Of a stretch of 64,000 bases of DNA, positions 24,101-38,150 are shown piece after piece (the first letter of the stretch is position 1; each line of letters starts with the position of its first letter). The position numbers and the translations under genes are program-made. This stretch comes from Malaya genurostris (Eukaryota > Arthropoda > Insecta > Diptera > Culicidae), in assembly GCF_030247185.1 (NCBI RefSeq), contig NC_080571.1, forward strand, positions 7,561,001-7,625,000. The letters are read 5' to 3'. Below the pieces are notes generated by a model that ran no database searches, was not told the DNA's origin, and saw only the letters and a list, made by a program, of their open reading frames with translations.

Positions 24101-26484
24101 TTTGGCGATTTCTTTTGCAGATGCAATAATATCTTGAACCTCTTCTGCTAACTCTTGCTTGTGTTTCGGCGAAAGCTTCTCTGCTCCTTCGTCTTGTTCC
24201 TTAACCTCTTCAATGGTTTCCTTATCAACGTTGGTTTCCTCATCTTCTGGCTTTGCTTCTTCTTCGATCTCGTCCTTGTCGCCTTCGATGATTTCTACCA
24301 CTGTAGCAGTTTCTCCTTCAGCCTTTGCGATATCCGCTTTCTCGGTTCCTTCCAGACTATCACGTTTTCGTTTCTCCGATTCTTCCGAATCTCTCTGGTG
24401 TTTCTGAATTTCTTCCTCTTTGGTCGCACTGCTTTCCGGTTCATTTATCGAGTCTTCTGTGTACTGCTCTTCTTTCTCAATGATCAAGTACTCTTCCTCC
24501 TCTTCTGGTTCTGTAGTGCTATCCTGTATCTCCCGATGTTCCGAGAGCAGCTCACGTCGTGTTACTTTCTCGGAGTCGCGCTTGAACACAGCTTCTATTT
24601 CACGAACTGCGTCCTGTTCTTCCTTCAGTTCTGCAAGGTGTTGTTGCTGAGCAGGATCAATTCCACTGCCGGAATCATCCCCAACAGTAGACACTGCCCC
24701 CGATGTATCGATGATGCGTTTCTGAACAGCGACTCCTGCTTCATCTGCACTCGGAGTGGAAACCAGACTGGAATCAGTGGTGCCATTTTTATCAAGTTTC
24801 GCTTTTCGAATGACAGCATCCTTTTCGGATTTCAGAACTTTTTTGGCTTTCACGGGACTTCCGCCTACGGCGTGACCGGCTGTGGTTCCCTTGGGACGAC
24901 GGGATAGAGGTTTACGTTCAATTTTGGGCGGTGACTCCTTCTTTTCCGGGGCAGCTGGAGATTCCTTTTTGGGCACAGTTTTCGTTAACGGACGCTGACG
25001 AGCTTCCAGTACCTTGCGGTTATTGGCATCCTTGGCACTCTTGGCCGGTGTGCTTTTAGGACTCACTTTGCCCGGTTTAGTACTAATCGGTTTTGTTGTT
25101 TTCGGAGGTCCGCCGAGTTTCTTCGTTTCATCGTCTTTCTTCTCGGCTACTCCATTGGTGAGTTTGGGTTCAATTGTCTTTTTCGGTGTGGTTGGAGACG
25201 ATTTACTGGTATCGTCCTTTTTCTTGATAGTTTTTGTAACTTTAGAGGGCTTGGAGTCAATTCGTGAACGGCCGACTGCCGGTCGACTAGCGCGTTCACT
25301 GATTTTCTTGATTGCTTTGGTTTCATCTTTGATCGAAGGTGATTCTTGTTTTTTGCTCTCCTTGGATTCATCTTCTTTCGTTTCTTTGTCTTCTTCTGGT
25401 TTCTTATCGGTTTCATCTTTCTCGGATCCAGCATCAGATGAGTCTTTCTTCTCGTCTGGTTCAAGCTTTTTGCTAGTTTCAAACGTTTTGTTGTCCTGTT
25501 TTTTGGCTGATTCGGTTGCTTTCGTCTTAATCGTTTTCAGTTTGCCCGCGTCCACTTTCACTGCAGCGACAGTAGCCACTGATGATTTGGTCATATGTTT
25601 CTCTAGTTTGGCTTCGTCCCCTGAGCTGTCTATGATTTCCGAGGAACTCTTGGTAGCATCAGCTAGTTTGTTGTCGATCATTTTTATTTTGTTGTCTAGA
25701 AGTTTATTATCCTTCTCAGATGGTTTAATTATCTTGGACGGAAGGATTGGCTCGGGAATGATCTTATCGATGGAGGATGATTTCAGAGCTTTCTTGGTAA
25801 AAACTTGCGTCGAAATACTAGGAGCGATCGACTTGACGGCACATACAGGATGGCGCATGAATTCGACGTTTTTCATTTTTTCCAGTCCTTCGAGAATTTT
25901 GTACTCGGGAGCGGACCCCGGGAAGAGTATTCTAGTGATGTTGTCTTCCGGATTGGCAGGAGTCCACACTAGCAGGGCACAGATTGAAATAATATTTTGA
26001 ACAGGAAATGTAAACTCTTTGGAATTATTCGGAGTGAACAATTTGGGATCAGCAGCTATCCACTTGGCGAGAAATTCTTTAACCTCCTTGGAATCCTTTG
26101 CTGGACTGATTACGTACATGTCAAGGGTACCGTGTCCAACTTTATGGTACAGATTGATGGGCTCCGTATCACGATAGCAATTTTGTGCTTTCAAATTCAA
26201 CGATTTGAGGTTAGTGACGATCTGGTGACCTTCTTCAATCAGATCCACTAGCAGCGGATCTCGGTCCTTGTCTCCATCCGGACTCAAGAGGCCTTTACGT
26301 TCGGGAATATTACAGAAGAAATGACCAATTTGAGGATACACATGGGCTTCATTCTTGCGTTCGACTACTGCCGAAATTCCCTTGATATTGGTGTTGTTGA
26401 TGCGTGTCATCAACACTGCATCCAAACGGTCTAGATGGCGAACGAAATCCCAGAAGCAAGACTTTCGACTGAAACCGCCGTCGA
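15130..26484 (-). CDS. futsch: futsch giant exon (MAP1A/1B homologue, central and repeat region)
   Basis: Futsch is the insect MAP1 protein, a microtubule-associated neuronal protein acting in axon and dendrite growth and at neuromuscular synapses. This 11,355-bp exon has no stop. It starts with the conserved block VDGGFSRKSCFWDFVRHLDR, continues through the MAP1 N-terminal domain (up to about 390 residues from the start of the open frame at 26971), then a long Lys/Glu/Ser-rich disordered part, a predicted coiled coil (roughly 22400-23130) and about 40 S-R-P-E-S units (17826-21120). It ends with the light-chain segment YVPHHGNSYYANVEFFKRVR...LEAKQTWEDKDL. The low-coordinate end is a donor (gatctag then gtgagt), so the open frame's GEYN-stop end is intronic. 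Codon use is Lys/Glu/Ser-heavy, which leaves large open frames on the antisense. Confidence 0.95.
17826..21120 (-). repeat. futsch: Coding minisatellite: about 40 SRPES repeats in Futsch
   Basis: A unit of about 28 residues built on S-R-P-E-S-x-x-S, then H-V-S-E-K and a Lys/Glu/Asp-rich linker, is repeated about 40 times. The centre (20300-21000) is homogeneous at the DNA level, while the edges are diverged (SRPDS, ARQDS, SRSES). Drosophila Futsch also carries a long array of short acidic/basic repeats in this part. The Ser and Pro positions suggest a phosphorylated, microtubule-side arm, which is inference. Confidence 0.9.
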
Positions 26485-26562
26485 CTACAGGAGGGAAAAG
26501 GTAGAAAAAAATGTTACTTCTTCGTAAGATGTTGAAACGGCGAGGTTTGTTGATACACCTAC
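26485..26562 (-). other. futsch: 78-bp stop-free intron inside the futsch frame
   Basis: The minus strand reads ATGCTAG then gtaggtgta..., a pyrimidine-rich stretch, then ccctcctgtag and TCGACGG. Removing it joins FNML to VDGGFSRK, the conserved MAP1 sequence. Its length is a multiple of three and it has no stop, so retention would insert 26 residues (a basic, then hydrophobic stretch) without breaking the frame. An ORF caller sees the surrounding region as one exon. Confidence 0.9.
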
Positions 26563-26944
26563 CTAGCATGTTGAACCCATTGATTCCGAAAAGTGCTGCA
26601 TCGCCTTGCCCTCCAGGAAAAACATACAGCGTCGGATGACTGAAGCGGATGTTTCCGACCACGTCCGAGCTTTCCAGTAATTCCGATATTTCCGTCGGTA
26701 CGATCATCGTTGCCAGGTAGTCCACGAACGCGCTCAACTTGTCACTGCCCGAACTCAGCACATCGACCGGATTGAGCCGGATGCGGCAGAGCCGGGCAAA
26801 GGTCTTGTCCTGGATCGAGGCCCAGTTGCCGACCGGAGCACAGTGGATATCCATCGTGATTGTGTCCGGATAGGCACGCAGAACCCGTTGCACTTCGTGC
26901 TCCTGGAATGCCTCCATGAAGTCAATGACCGAGAAGGTTCCATC
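26563..26944 (-). CDS. futsch: futsch exon, MAP1 N-terminal domain
   Basis: It is bounded by an acceptor (ctcttttcag) at the high-coordinate side and the donor of the 78-bp intron at the low side. It encodes DGTFSVIDFMEAFQEHEVQR through YVFPGGQGDAALFGINGFNML, the conserved MAP1 heavy-chain N-terminal domain, thought to resemble a degenerate metallo-beta-lactamase fold. It starts in phase 0 and ends with one base over. The residues before DGTF in the longer open frame (MQCFSYSFQ) come from the intron. Splicing to the exon at 42626 gives GSWVLQ-DGTFSV, the order expected in the family. Confidence 0.95.
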
Positions 26945-27028
26945 CTGAAAAGAGTAGGAAAAACATTGCAATTGTTAGTAAAGTATGAATCATTTAATAC
27001 CTGGACACAGTGCTTATTTTACTGTACT

Positions 27029-27200
27029 GTACATTAAGCTCACAACGGACCTGTGAATTTTTGGCCTGATTTGGCTAACTGCCACTACAGTAGAGAAATG
27101 CTACATTGGTATTGGAACAACGGGGTGAATTTCTACAAAAAAAGACATCAATCCATTCAGCTGCTCTCTGTTCCACCAATTGAGAAATATTGAGCATTTG
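27029..27200. repeat. Dispersed fragment shared with 28928-29020
   Basis: Both places carry taagctca...gacctgt/gaacctgt, then ctgatttggc, ctgccactacagt and gagaaat in the same order. No ends or target duplications were found. The deleted mariner at 27725-28619 lies between them. Confidence 0.55.
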
Positions 27201-27724
27201 TCAAACACAAGTTGAGGAAAAGTTGACAAACAATAATTACGTTATCAAAATGAATGGTATTGACAAGGTCTGATCAAGCAAAATATTTATGTTTAACGTG
27301 AGATAAAAATCTAACTAATATGTAATATTTTAAATTTTTATACTCGCTTTTAAACGGAAATTCTGAACTTAAGAACAAATTATTAATTTATAATCAAATT
27401 TTCAGACCAGCCATGCTTTATGCAGTACCGATTGGGTGAAGATTTTATTCCACAAAAAAGAAAACTCTTCAAAGGATTCAGAATAAAATTTCGAAAATGA
27501 TTTTCAAGCGTCCCTTCTGGCTTAGTACAAATGAATTGCATAGACTGATATTATAATATCATTAGATGTAATGTCACAGTACTATAAGCAAATATCCACA
27601 AAAATAGATGCAATCATCAATTGAATCGATTCGCTTAGTTAGTCAATTTGTTAACAATTTTCTTTTCCCCGTTACACATTACAAGAAGGTTTAAAACTTT
27701 CCCTCAAATTTGCGAAAGCAAATA

Positions 27725-28619
27725 ACAGTTCGGCTGAAAAGTTCGTATCGTTTAATAGAAACACACATTTTTTTGCCAAAATTCGTTTTTATTATTCAAC
27801 ATAATACAGCGATTATAGCGATCTTTCAACTTTTCGATACCATTTTTGTAGTACGATTTGTCCTTTGCCTCAAAATAGGCCTCAATTTCAGCGATTACCT
27901 CTGCATTGCTTCTAAATTTTTCACCAGCGAGCATTCTCTTGAGGTCTGAGAACAGGAAAAAGTCACTGGGGGCCAAATCTGGAGAATACGGTGGATGAGG
28001 GAGCAATTCGAAACCCAATTCGTTCAATTTCAGCATGGTTTTTCGTTGTTGTTTTTGATCGATTGTGAGCTCACGCGGCACCCATTTTGCACAAAGCTTT
28101 CTCATATCCAAATATTCGTGAATAATATGTCCAACACGTTCCTTTGATATCTTTAGGGTGTCAGCTATCTCGATCAACTTCACTTTACGGTCATTGAAAA
28201 TCATTTTGTGGATTTTTTTCACGTTTTCATCGGTAACAGCCTCTTTTGGACGTCCACTGCGTTCATCGTCTTCGGTGCTCATATGACCGGTACGAAATTT
28301 TGCAAACCACTTACGAATTGTTGCTTCGCCCGGTGCAGAGTCTGGATAACACTCATCAAGCCATTTTTTGGTATCGGCGGCACTTTTTTTCATCAAAAAG
28401 TAGTGTTTCATCAACACACGAAATTCCTTTGTTTTTTAATTTTTTTCACAATAACAATAGTAGCTTCACTCAAAATGCAATATCTCACAAACTAATAATC
28501 AGACAGCTGTCAAATTTATACACGTATCTTTTGAAGGTTGGTACTAACTGAAAATGATATGGATTTAATTCTAGTGGCGCCCTCTCATAGAAACGATACG
28601 AACTTTTCAACCGATCTGT
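27725..28619 (-). mobile_element. Internally deleted mariner (895 bp, TA duplication)
   Basis: TIRs of about 30 bp are inverted copies (acagttcggctgaaaagttc at the left end), flanked on both sides by TA (27723-27724 and 28620-28621). The minus strand codes a single uninterrupted transposase-like frame of about 220 residues against roughly 345 for an intact mariner. About 125 residues are missing after QKQQRKTM, including the first and second catalytic Asp. HTH regions and the third-Asp block (YSPDLAPSDFFLF) remain. The frame has no ATG at the expected start, since a stop precedes KTKEFRVL. It is non-autonomous with intact ends. Confidence 0.9.
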
Positions 28620-28927
28620 TAAGTTCCTAATGGTAATAACAAACTTATTCGGGCTGAAAAGTTACCACTTGTTACTGAAAATCCAACTCTAGTGCCAATG
28701 AGGTTCTTACGAAATGCGAAGAATGCATCCTCATGAATGATGAAACGTAAATGAAGATGGATTACTGGCAGTTTTCCGGATAAAAAAAAACTATAAAACC
28801 ATTGACAAGGTTACGTCCCTAGCCAGTTTTTATCGTTTTTGTCGATAAATTCACAAGAAATCTTTTGGTCTGGCAAGGTATTTGAAGTTGGTTTTCGTGT
28901 TCCTCAGAAAACGTATTCCTTCGTTCA

Positions 28928-29020
28928 TTAAGCTCAGAATGAACCTGTAAAGCTTTGGACTGATTTGGCAAGCTGCCACTACAGTGGAGAAATATTGGAC
29001 AATTGTCAAGCATAACTGGA
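28928..29020. repeat. Second copy of the fragment at 27029-27200
   Basis: It carries the same word order (taagctca, acctgt, ctgatttggc, ctgccactacagt, gagaaat). It is in direct orientation, about 1.9 kb away on the other side of the deleted mariner. Confidence 0.5.
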
Positions 29021-31303
29021 AACAGAGGGTCTAAAATATGAGAGGTGGTATTCTAAGAAAAGTTCGACTTTTTATGAACTCCAGATTGGAATAATATTTT
29101 TACTTTTCTCTTCTTCAAAGTGTAATAATTGACCATCATTTTGAATACTCAACATTTCACTAACAAGGTTCGGAGATAAATCAGTTTTTTTGCAATTAGA
29201 TATTAAATTACTCAAATGTTATGTATTGAGAAGTGATGATTTGATATCGGATGTTTTTCTCGAACTAATACATTGAAAAGTTCGTAAAACTGCTCTTCCT
29301 TTGAGCGGCTCTGGAAAAGTACGAAATAAATTTTTTTTTCGTTTTACTGTTACATTTCACGATTAAGATTACAAAACCATACGATTTCAAAGCAACCAAA
29401 GAAAAAGTATCAAACTGAAATTTCATATTGTTATATTCAGCAGTGAATATTGAATTGCAAATCTATTACCAACATCCGAAAAATGTATAAAGGAATGCTT
29501 TGCACTTGAATTACTAGTGGTTTCTATACAGCTCGGAATTCGTTCCAAGGTTAGTACTTAATTTAGTCGTTACTGTAAGTATTTTCGTGTTCGTTCCATT
29601 CTTTTGGTAATTTAATCTTTCGCACATGGATTAGGAATTCCTTCTGGATATTTTTTTTAATGCCAGTCTAATTGCTAAAAGCATTTCAGTCAAACGATAG
29701 TCTTTTATTCGTTTTTTTTACCAACCTATATTCCAATCCTACCTTAGTTGGAAATATGGGTGAAAATTTCCATTGACTTTTATTTTGCTCGAACCTCTCG
29801 AAAACCTTTCTCTTTATTACTTCTGTGTTTTCCTACTGGCGGTGTTTTCCCACAGCCAGTTTGTATAGTTTGAACTCAGAAGTGATCCAATTAAGTTAAA
29901 AAGCTAAATGTCATGTGTGACATTATCCTAACTGACAGAATAAAACACACAGACGCTGATCCAAATGTTGCCACCAAGGTTGAAAATGCTTTTCAAGAAA
30001 CTTTGTTCATGCACCACCACCACTGGAAAGCGGAACTGGAAGAAGAATCATTATCACACCTTCCACTTCTGTAGAGTCATTCAAACGTCGCCAGTCAGAA
30101 GCCGGAGCCTTGGTTTCTGCTGTTTTCTTGAGGGTGATTTACGATTGCTCATTTCCTCAACAAGACAGTTGTTCCATTTATCTTGCCTGTCTTGGGAGTG
30201 AATATTTTCCGTTCTGAGGCGGAGTTTTGTTGTGTCTGACAATAGCAAAATGTACACAATGAAGTAGAACAACTTTAATGCGATTGAATTTTCCGCCTAA
30301 CGATCTTCCTATGCTTATGAACACATTGACCTGGTTTTTCATTGAAAATTTAAAATTGATGGTCGGAAAAATTTCCTCAATTCGAGAATTCTACTTAGAT
30401 GTCCCATAAATTGGTGAAATAGTTCAAAAGATATACTGATATACAAGCAATACCACAGTCATTTTTACAACCGGAAGAGGTTGTTCGAATGTGTGAAATT
30501 TTCGGGAAGATTTGATATTTTCTCCAGAGTTAGGGTCAATTAAGACTTTGCGCATCTTTCGAGTTTCCTGAAGAAAACATGTATGAAGCATACCATCTAG
30601 TGAAACCAAAAATTTATATCAAACCGGGTGTAAATAAACGATAAAAAAAGAATTTATATCCAAGTAGTAATAGTTTTAGGAGGATGACTTTGCTATTTAT
30701 TTGAAGGGTTCATTGGAAAAGTAGCTCTCTATTCTTGATTTTAATAAAATCGTCTCACTGTGAAAACGTAACTCGGGTCCCAAAAAAAATGAGATATTTA
30801 GAGCTTTTCTTTCATACCAAATTCTGTAAAAATTTATTGAGTTATATCTGAAAAACTATTGTGGGTTTCGTTTCAGAACATCTTTTGGCATATAGTCAAA
30901 GAAACAGGCCCTCAATTAGGAGCTGACATTTGCTCCGAAGTAGAAAAAAGAAGAAGAAGAACATCTTTGTAACTACTTCTGTGGATTTCGAAACCGGTTA
31001 TTAGGAATCCTTCGTAGCCGATGGGACTTCTTATGACCATCAATTGTCAATACCTGCAAATAAGAGTGCTGCAAACCCAACCACGAATGTTTGAACTGTT
31101 TTGGTAGTGGTGCGTCATCTCGCAGCAAATAGCGAAAGTTTTCTTTACAGTCGAATGAATTGCCACTAGGAAATACAGAATTGTGCACACATTTATTCTG
31201 CAAATTGACAAAAGATCCGTAGTGCTAGTCGAAAAAACTAATCAGCAATAAAAAGTATAAGATTGAAGGCTGTTTATTTTTCGAAAACTTTATATAAAAA
31301 CCT
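29021..31303. other. Intronic unique sequence, nothing recognised
   Basis: It is AT-rich with no family match, RNA gene or terminal repeat apparent. Confidence 0.4.
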
Positions 31304-31355
31304 GTTTTAATCCACTTAGTGGAGTAATGATGCCTTTCTCATATCAAACATACTA
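31304..31355 (+). repeat. Head of the mosaic mosquito repeat, cut by element A
   Basis: It carries the tccacttagtggagtaatgatg and tgcctttctcata words of the family head and is interrupted at the TA where element A inserted. Confidence 0.6.
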
Positions 31356-32475
31356 CACGGAACGACCGAAATTAGCTCTGCGCCTAGTTTGTATTACTGT
31401 TTTTGAATTAGTTGATTTTAACAACAAAATTTCCAAAATAACTATAAAATTAGTTAAAATTGAGAATTTAATTTGCTTTCAGCAAAACTCTTATTTTTAG
31501 AGAATGTGTTTAGTTGGCGAATATTCTGGACACAAACCAGCAATATTTCAATCCAACACGAAATTCTCATTGACAACTAATTTTGTTATTAAAATCAGAA
31601 AATTTGTTTCTATTTATCTATCACCATCATTACTGAAGGACAGCACAAAAAAAACAAAAATGAAATTGGTTTTATTAACAAGTTTATTAACCAAAAACTC
31701 ATGAGAAGTGTCAGAGCAAAACAATCCATTAAAAAGCTAAAAGGGACAGTCTTGTTGAAACTGTTTGCAAATTGTTTAAATGTTTAGATGTATTTAAACA
31801 GTGAAGTGAGTTTCGAATGTTGCTCTCTAATTGTGCATGTCAAATGATGTTTTTTTTGTATCTTCCAACCTTCCGAGCTACGCCGTCCGGTGTACTACTT
31901 GTATTCGGTTTTTGTTTTCCGAGTGCTCAAAGTTTTCAGTGACAGAGTCGATTTCGCGAAGTCGAATGAAGAGAAGAGCGATTTAGAAGAAAAATTTTCA
32001 AAAAGAAGTTTATGTTTCGCTTATGTTTTTTTCTCCAATACAACATCATATTTATACCTGCCAATATAGAAAAGATAACCGCGACTGAAATTTTTTTCGG
32101 TAGTAGTGTGCCATCTAATGGCTAGTAGTCATTACGGTGTTAACGTTTTTTCGGTGACAGAGCGCCATATAGCTGCAAATGGCAGAAACCAATTCAACCA
32201 TTTATGTTGGTTGAAAACAACGTTTTATTTCTCTAATTCAACTAAAAAATTAGTTGAATGGATATGAAGTGTGCCTTAGCTAAGAAATGGCAATTGGTGA
32301 ATTCAACTAAAAAAATAGCCATTTCAACAAATATTTTATTATTATTAAGGAAATTAGATTTTAAAAATCTAAATTCGCAAAAGAAAGATTTTTTTAGTTG
32401 TCTCAAAAAATAACTAACTAAAATCAGAGAATCAACTAATTTTTTCGTCAAAATGCTGATTTCGGTCTTTACGTG
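31356..32475 (+). mobile_element. TA-flanked TIR element, copy A (1,120 bp)
   Basis: It begins CACGGAACGACCGAAAT and ends with the inverted form, and is flanked by TA on both sides (31354-31355 and 32476-32477). The interior is AT-rich and full of ttagttgaatt/aactaatttt words. A 66-codon frame starting MCLVGEY is shared with copy B, but it resembles no known transposase and may be chance. The TA duplication points to the Tc1/mariner group of insertion mechanisms. Confidence 0.8.
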
Positions 32476-32477
32476 TA

Positions 32478-34548
<2,071 letters not shown>

Positions 34549-34592
34549 TAACAAAAATGTGCACTTGATTTTCTCGAAGATGGCTGGACCGA

Positions 34593-36470
34593 AAAAAACG
34601 TGATTAATCCACCTAGCAGTGAGATGATACCTTTTTTTATCAATACGCATGTGTTTTTGCATGGATATTCTTAGGTGTTTTAGTTCTCATGACATTATTT
34701 TAATTATCGTCGTTTTAAACGGCAAATTGAGATTTTAATCGCTCATTACCCTGTAATGCCGAAACTGCAAAACATATCGAATTTCAATCTTAGCGTGCGA
34801 CAATCGATTGAACATTCCATTAGATGTCGAAGTAAGTTCCACTTTAGAGTTTTTCGTCATTATTTATTGTACTTCCAGAGCCGGTATTCAGGAATTAGCA
34901 TAGCCCAAAATGATTCGAATGGCCATAAATTATTACGCCAAACAATTTACATGAAATTTATAAACTCATCATCTGTAATTCCAGAATCGGATAAAATTCA
35001 CCGATTTTGTATGGGACCTTAAGTCCTGTAATATTTGTTTATGAAGTTCGATTTGGTCTTTTTTGAGAAAATGATTGAGCTTTGAGAATCGATTCGATAC
35101 TGGAACCGGAATTCTAAAATCGGTGTAGCCGAAATCAGTTAAATTCACCTGAGGAGTGTGTAGACATCTTTGAGAAATTGTTGTGCGAATTAAAATTTGG
35201 GGGTACATTCCGATTCCAAAAACGAATACCGCTCAAACTGAAATAAATTTATTTGGTAATCGACTATCCAAATCTGCAAACCCGATAAACCTGATTAATT
35301 TATATGAAATGGACATTTTTATACTAATCACCCTGCATTTTCTAAACCAGAAGTCGGATCTGACTAAAAAGTAAGAGGTTTTATAGGATTTTAAGACCTC
35401 TCATTTGAATCATAGATGATTCTTAGATTTCATTTGAATCTTAGATCGGTTCAGCCATCTACGAGAAAAATTAATTGCATTATTTTAATTTCGTTTCACA
35501 TATCATCCTGTGGTTCCGCAATCAGAAGTCGGATCCAAACGTAATTCAGGAACCTTGTTTGGGAGTATACGACTTTTCATATGAATCTGAGTTTGTAGAA
35601 AACGGTTTAACCATCTCCGAGAAAGTTGAGTGAAATTATTTGTCACACACGCATTTGCTGATCTCGACGAACTGAGTCGTATGGTATATGGAAGTCATGT
35701 TCTTCCAACATTTATTGCTGTAAATAGTTTAAATCAATATAATTATGGAATTACTTCCAACTCGATAATGCTGGTATCATCTGGTTTACATATGCCATAT
35801 TCGAAAGATTATGTTGCCAAAAATGAACCGTGCTAAAATTGGTCCGAGGCAAATTGTCATAAAAAAGGATGCTGTACACAGTCTTTTTGGTACTTAGAAA
35901 CAATTATATGTAACAGTATAAAAAATCGTGTTTCATGTTGCTCCCAAGCATTGCTTTTTCATACAGCGCTCAAAATTCCTTCTACTGGAATAAGGCTTAC
36001 ACAAAAATATCGATATCTCCGTTAAAAATGGACGGATTTTGACAATCTATGGCTTGTTGGATAGGTATTACCGAGCGAAATCTAAGTCTGGAAACATATT
36101 CTGTTTTCATGGTCAAATGTGACAGATACTGTCAAAAAACTGAAAATTTTGACATAAAACTTCGTATAACTCAAAAAGTAAACATCCGATCTCAAAACCA
36201 TTCAATAGCGTTCTGGGTGACGGGGAGACCTTTCATTTGCGACTAGTTTGATCAAAATCGGTCCAGCCATCTCTGAGATCTCGACCTCTTAGTTGACAAC
36301 ACACATACAGACACACACACATACACACACACATACACACACACACACAGACATTTGCTCAGTTCGTCGAGCTGAATCGATTGGTATATGACATTCGGCC
36401 CTCCGGGCCTCGGAAAATTTTTCGAAAGTTTGAGCGAATTCTATACTTATTTTTTATATATATAAAAAAA
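34593..36470 (+). repeat. Mosaic mosquito repeat, long copy 1
   Basis: It starts ttaatccacctagcagtgag and runs through ccggaattctaaaa, gatctcgacgaactgagtcg and gccatattcgaa modules to a CA-rich run and ggccctccgggcctcgg, ending in a tatatata palindrome near 36460. It aligns end to end with 39651-41545 in direct orientation. No coding capacity. Confidence 0.75.
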
Positions 36471-36499
36471 GGTAAAAAAAAGAAAAAGTGCACTCGATT

Positions 36500-37340
36500 T
36501 TCTCAGAGACCACTCAACCGATATTCTTTAACTAAGATTTATATTGAAGGCCTTGTAGTCTCATAGGTTGCTATTGAATTTCATATGGATCCGATTTTCG
36601 GTTCGGAAGTTGTGGGGTAAAATATGCAAAATGAACTAAAAACGTGCAATCGATTTTCTCAGAGACCGCTCATCCAATTTTTATGTTTTAAATGAAAGGT
36701 CTTACGGTGCCATGCTGAATTCCTGAGTTTCATCCGGATCCGACTTCCGGTTCCGGAGTTATAAGGTGAAGTGTGTTCAATATTGTACACCGTCACTTAA
36801 ACCGGCGAAACAAAAACCGCAAAAAAAATTCTAAACTAATCCCAAAACTCCACAAATTGATAGCCATTATCAGTAGGCAGCTAAACAAACCGATTCTGGC
36901 TATCCTGGTTCCCGGTTTTCGATTAACGACGGGAGAAGATAGTCATATGCTTAAAATTGGATCACACTCACTTTTCTTAGAGTTTGCAGAACCGATATTT
37001 TCAATGTCAAATGAAAGGTTACGTCTTATGATCCTACCAAAAGTTACTGCATATTGTCGGATTCACAAATATTTAAACTGTCGTTCAGAGTACATTTTTT
37101 GCACATTTTACCGTATAACTCCGAAACCGGAAGTCAGATCCGAACAAAACTCAGCAGTTTTGTATGGGACCACAAGACCTTTCATTTGTTACATACACAC
37201 ATACGCACAAACACACAGGCATTTTTCGTGCTCGACGAACTGAGTCGAATGGTATGTGACACTCGGCCCTCCGAGCCTCGATTCAATAGTCAGTTTTCAC
37301 AGTGATTGCTTAACCTTTCTATATAAGAAAGGCCAAAATG
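36500..37340. repeat. Mosaic mosquito repeat, further modules
   Basis: It contains gattttctcagagaccgct and ccggatccgacttccgg modules in inverted sense. Forward-sense modules then follow, ending with gattgcttaacctttctatataagaaaggcc (about 37333). Confidence 0.65.
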
Positions 37341-38057
37341 ATGCCCATTACTTGATACGCAATTTTCGAGCCGTTTTAAGAAATTATTGTCTACTTTTTT
37401 TAACGTATCGGTATCAATTTCGGATATTTCACAACGAATGTTGTCCCGCAAATCGTTCAATAGCCCCATACATAGAAGTCACAGTTCGATAAGTCAGTCG
37501 CCAGTGCTTCTGGAAATGAATTTTTTTTCCAATACTCCATAATCCACCGGTTTAAACTGCTGTGTGATGACGATATTATATTAGAATTTGGAGAGCAGCT
37601 GCATGTTTCTCACCCGAACATAAGAACAAGGATCGAACTCGTTCAACATTCTCTGGTGTCCGGACAGTCCGGACGTGTTCCAGAGGTTTCATTTTCACCC
37701 ACAGCTTCACATTTTCGGTTTTAATTCAAAATGGTTTTTAAACTCAGGAATAGTTATTCAAAAACGAGGTATGAATAAAAACGCGGTGAGCGATACTCCA
37801 GTGTTCCATGATGGAAAACTACTAGACGAAAATAAGCCTTCATTCTTTTACTTTCCGACGTCGTGTTCGGTTTCTCCCTCCCTTATTTGGTTCCAGTACT
37901 AACGATGTTTCAGGTTCTTTTGCGCAACCCTGCGTTGGATTGTATTCGAATCATGCGGTCTCTTGAATAAAAACGGTGGTTTAACTGCCCGACGTTTAAA
38001 CTACTGATTTTGTTCTGTACAAATAGACATATCTCTATGCTTTTCTTTACGTTTCGT
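37341..38057. other. Intronic sequence, nothing recognised
   Basis: No family signature, RNA gene or terminal repeat was recognised between the mosaic repeat and the short repeat near 38.1 kb. Confidence 0.4.
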
Positions 38058-38150
38058 CTTAGACTCGTCAGTGCAGAGCAGTTCAAATTGAACTGTCTAA
38101 TGCAAACTTAAGCAGTTAAACTTGAACCGCTAAGCAGACTAAAGTTAATG
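38058..38150. repeat. Short repeat shared with 61185-61270
   Basis: Both places carry tttcgtctt, then cagtgca, paired ctgaac/gttcaa-type words that can fold, and cactaagcaga/cgctaagcaga. It may be a small foldback or SINE tail. Confidence 0.45.

Noticed and set aside
15264..26251. Many long plus-strand open frames opposite futsch, e.g. 16119-16730, 24155-24907 and 25014-26000
   Set aside because: They are antisense shadows of the Lys/Glu/Ser-rich futsch frame. Their Phe/Leu/Ser-rich composition is what its complement produces, and no domain is seen.
26945..26971. ATG at 26971 as the futsch start
   Set aside because: MQCFSYSFQ is encoded by intron sequence ending in an acceptor (tcttttcag). 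Homology resumes exactly at DGTF, and the previous exon at 42626 fits in phase.
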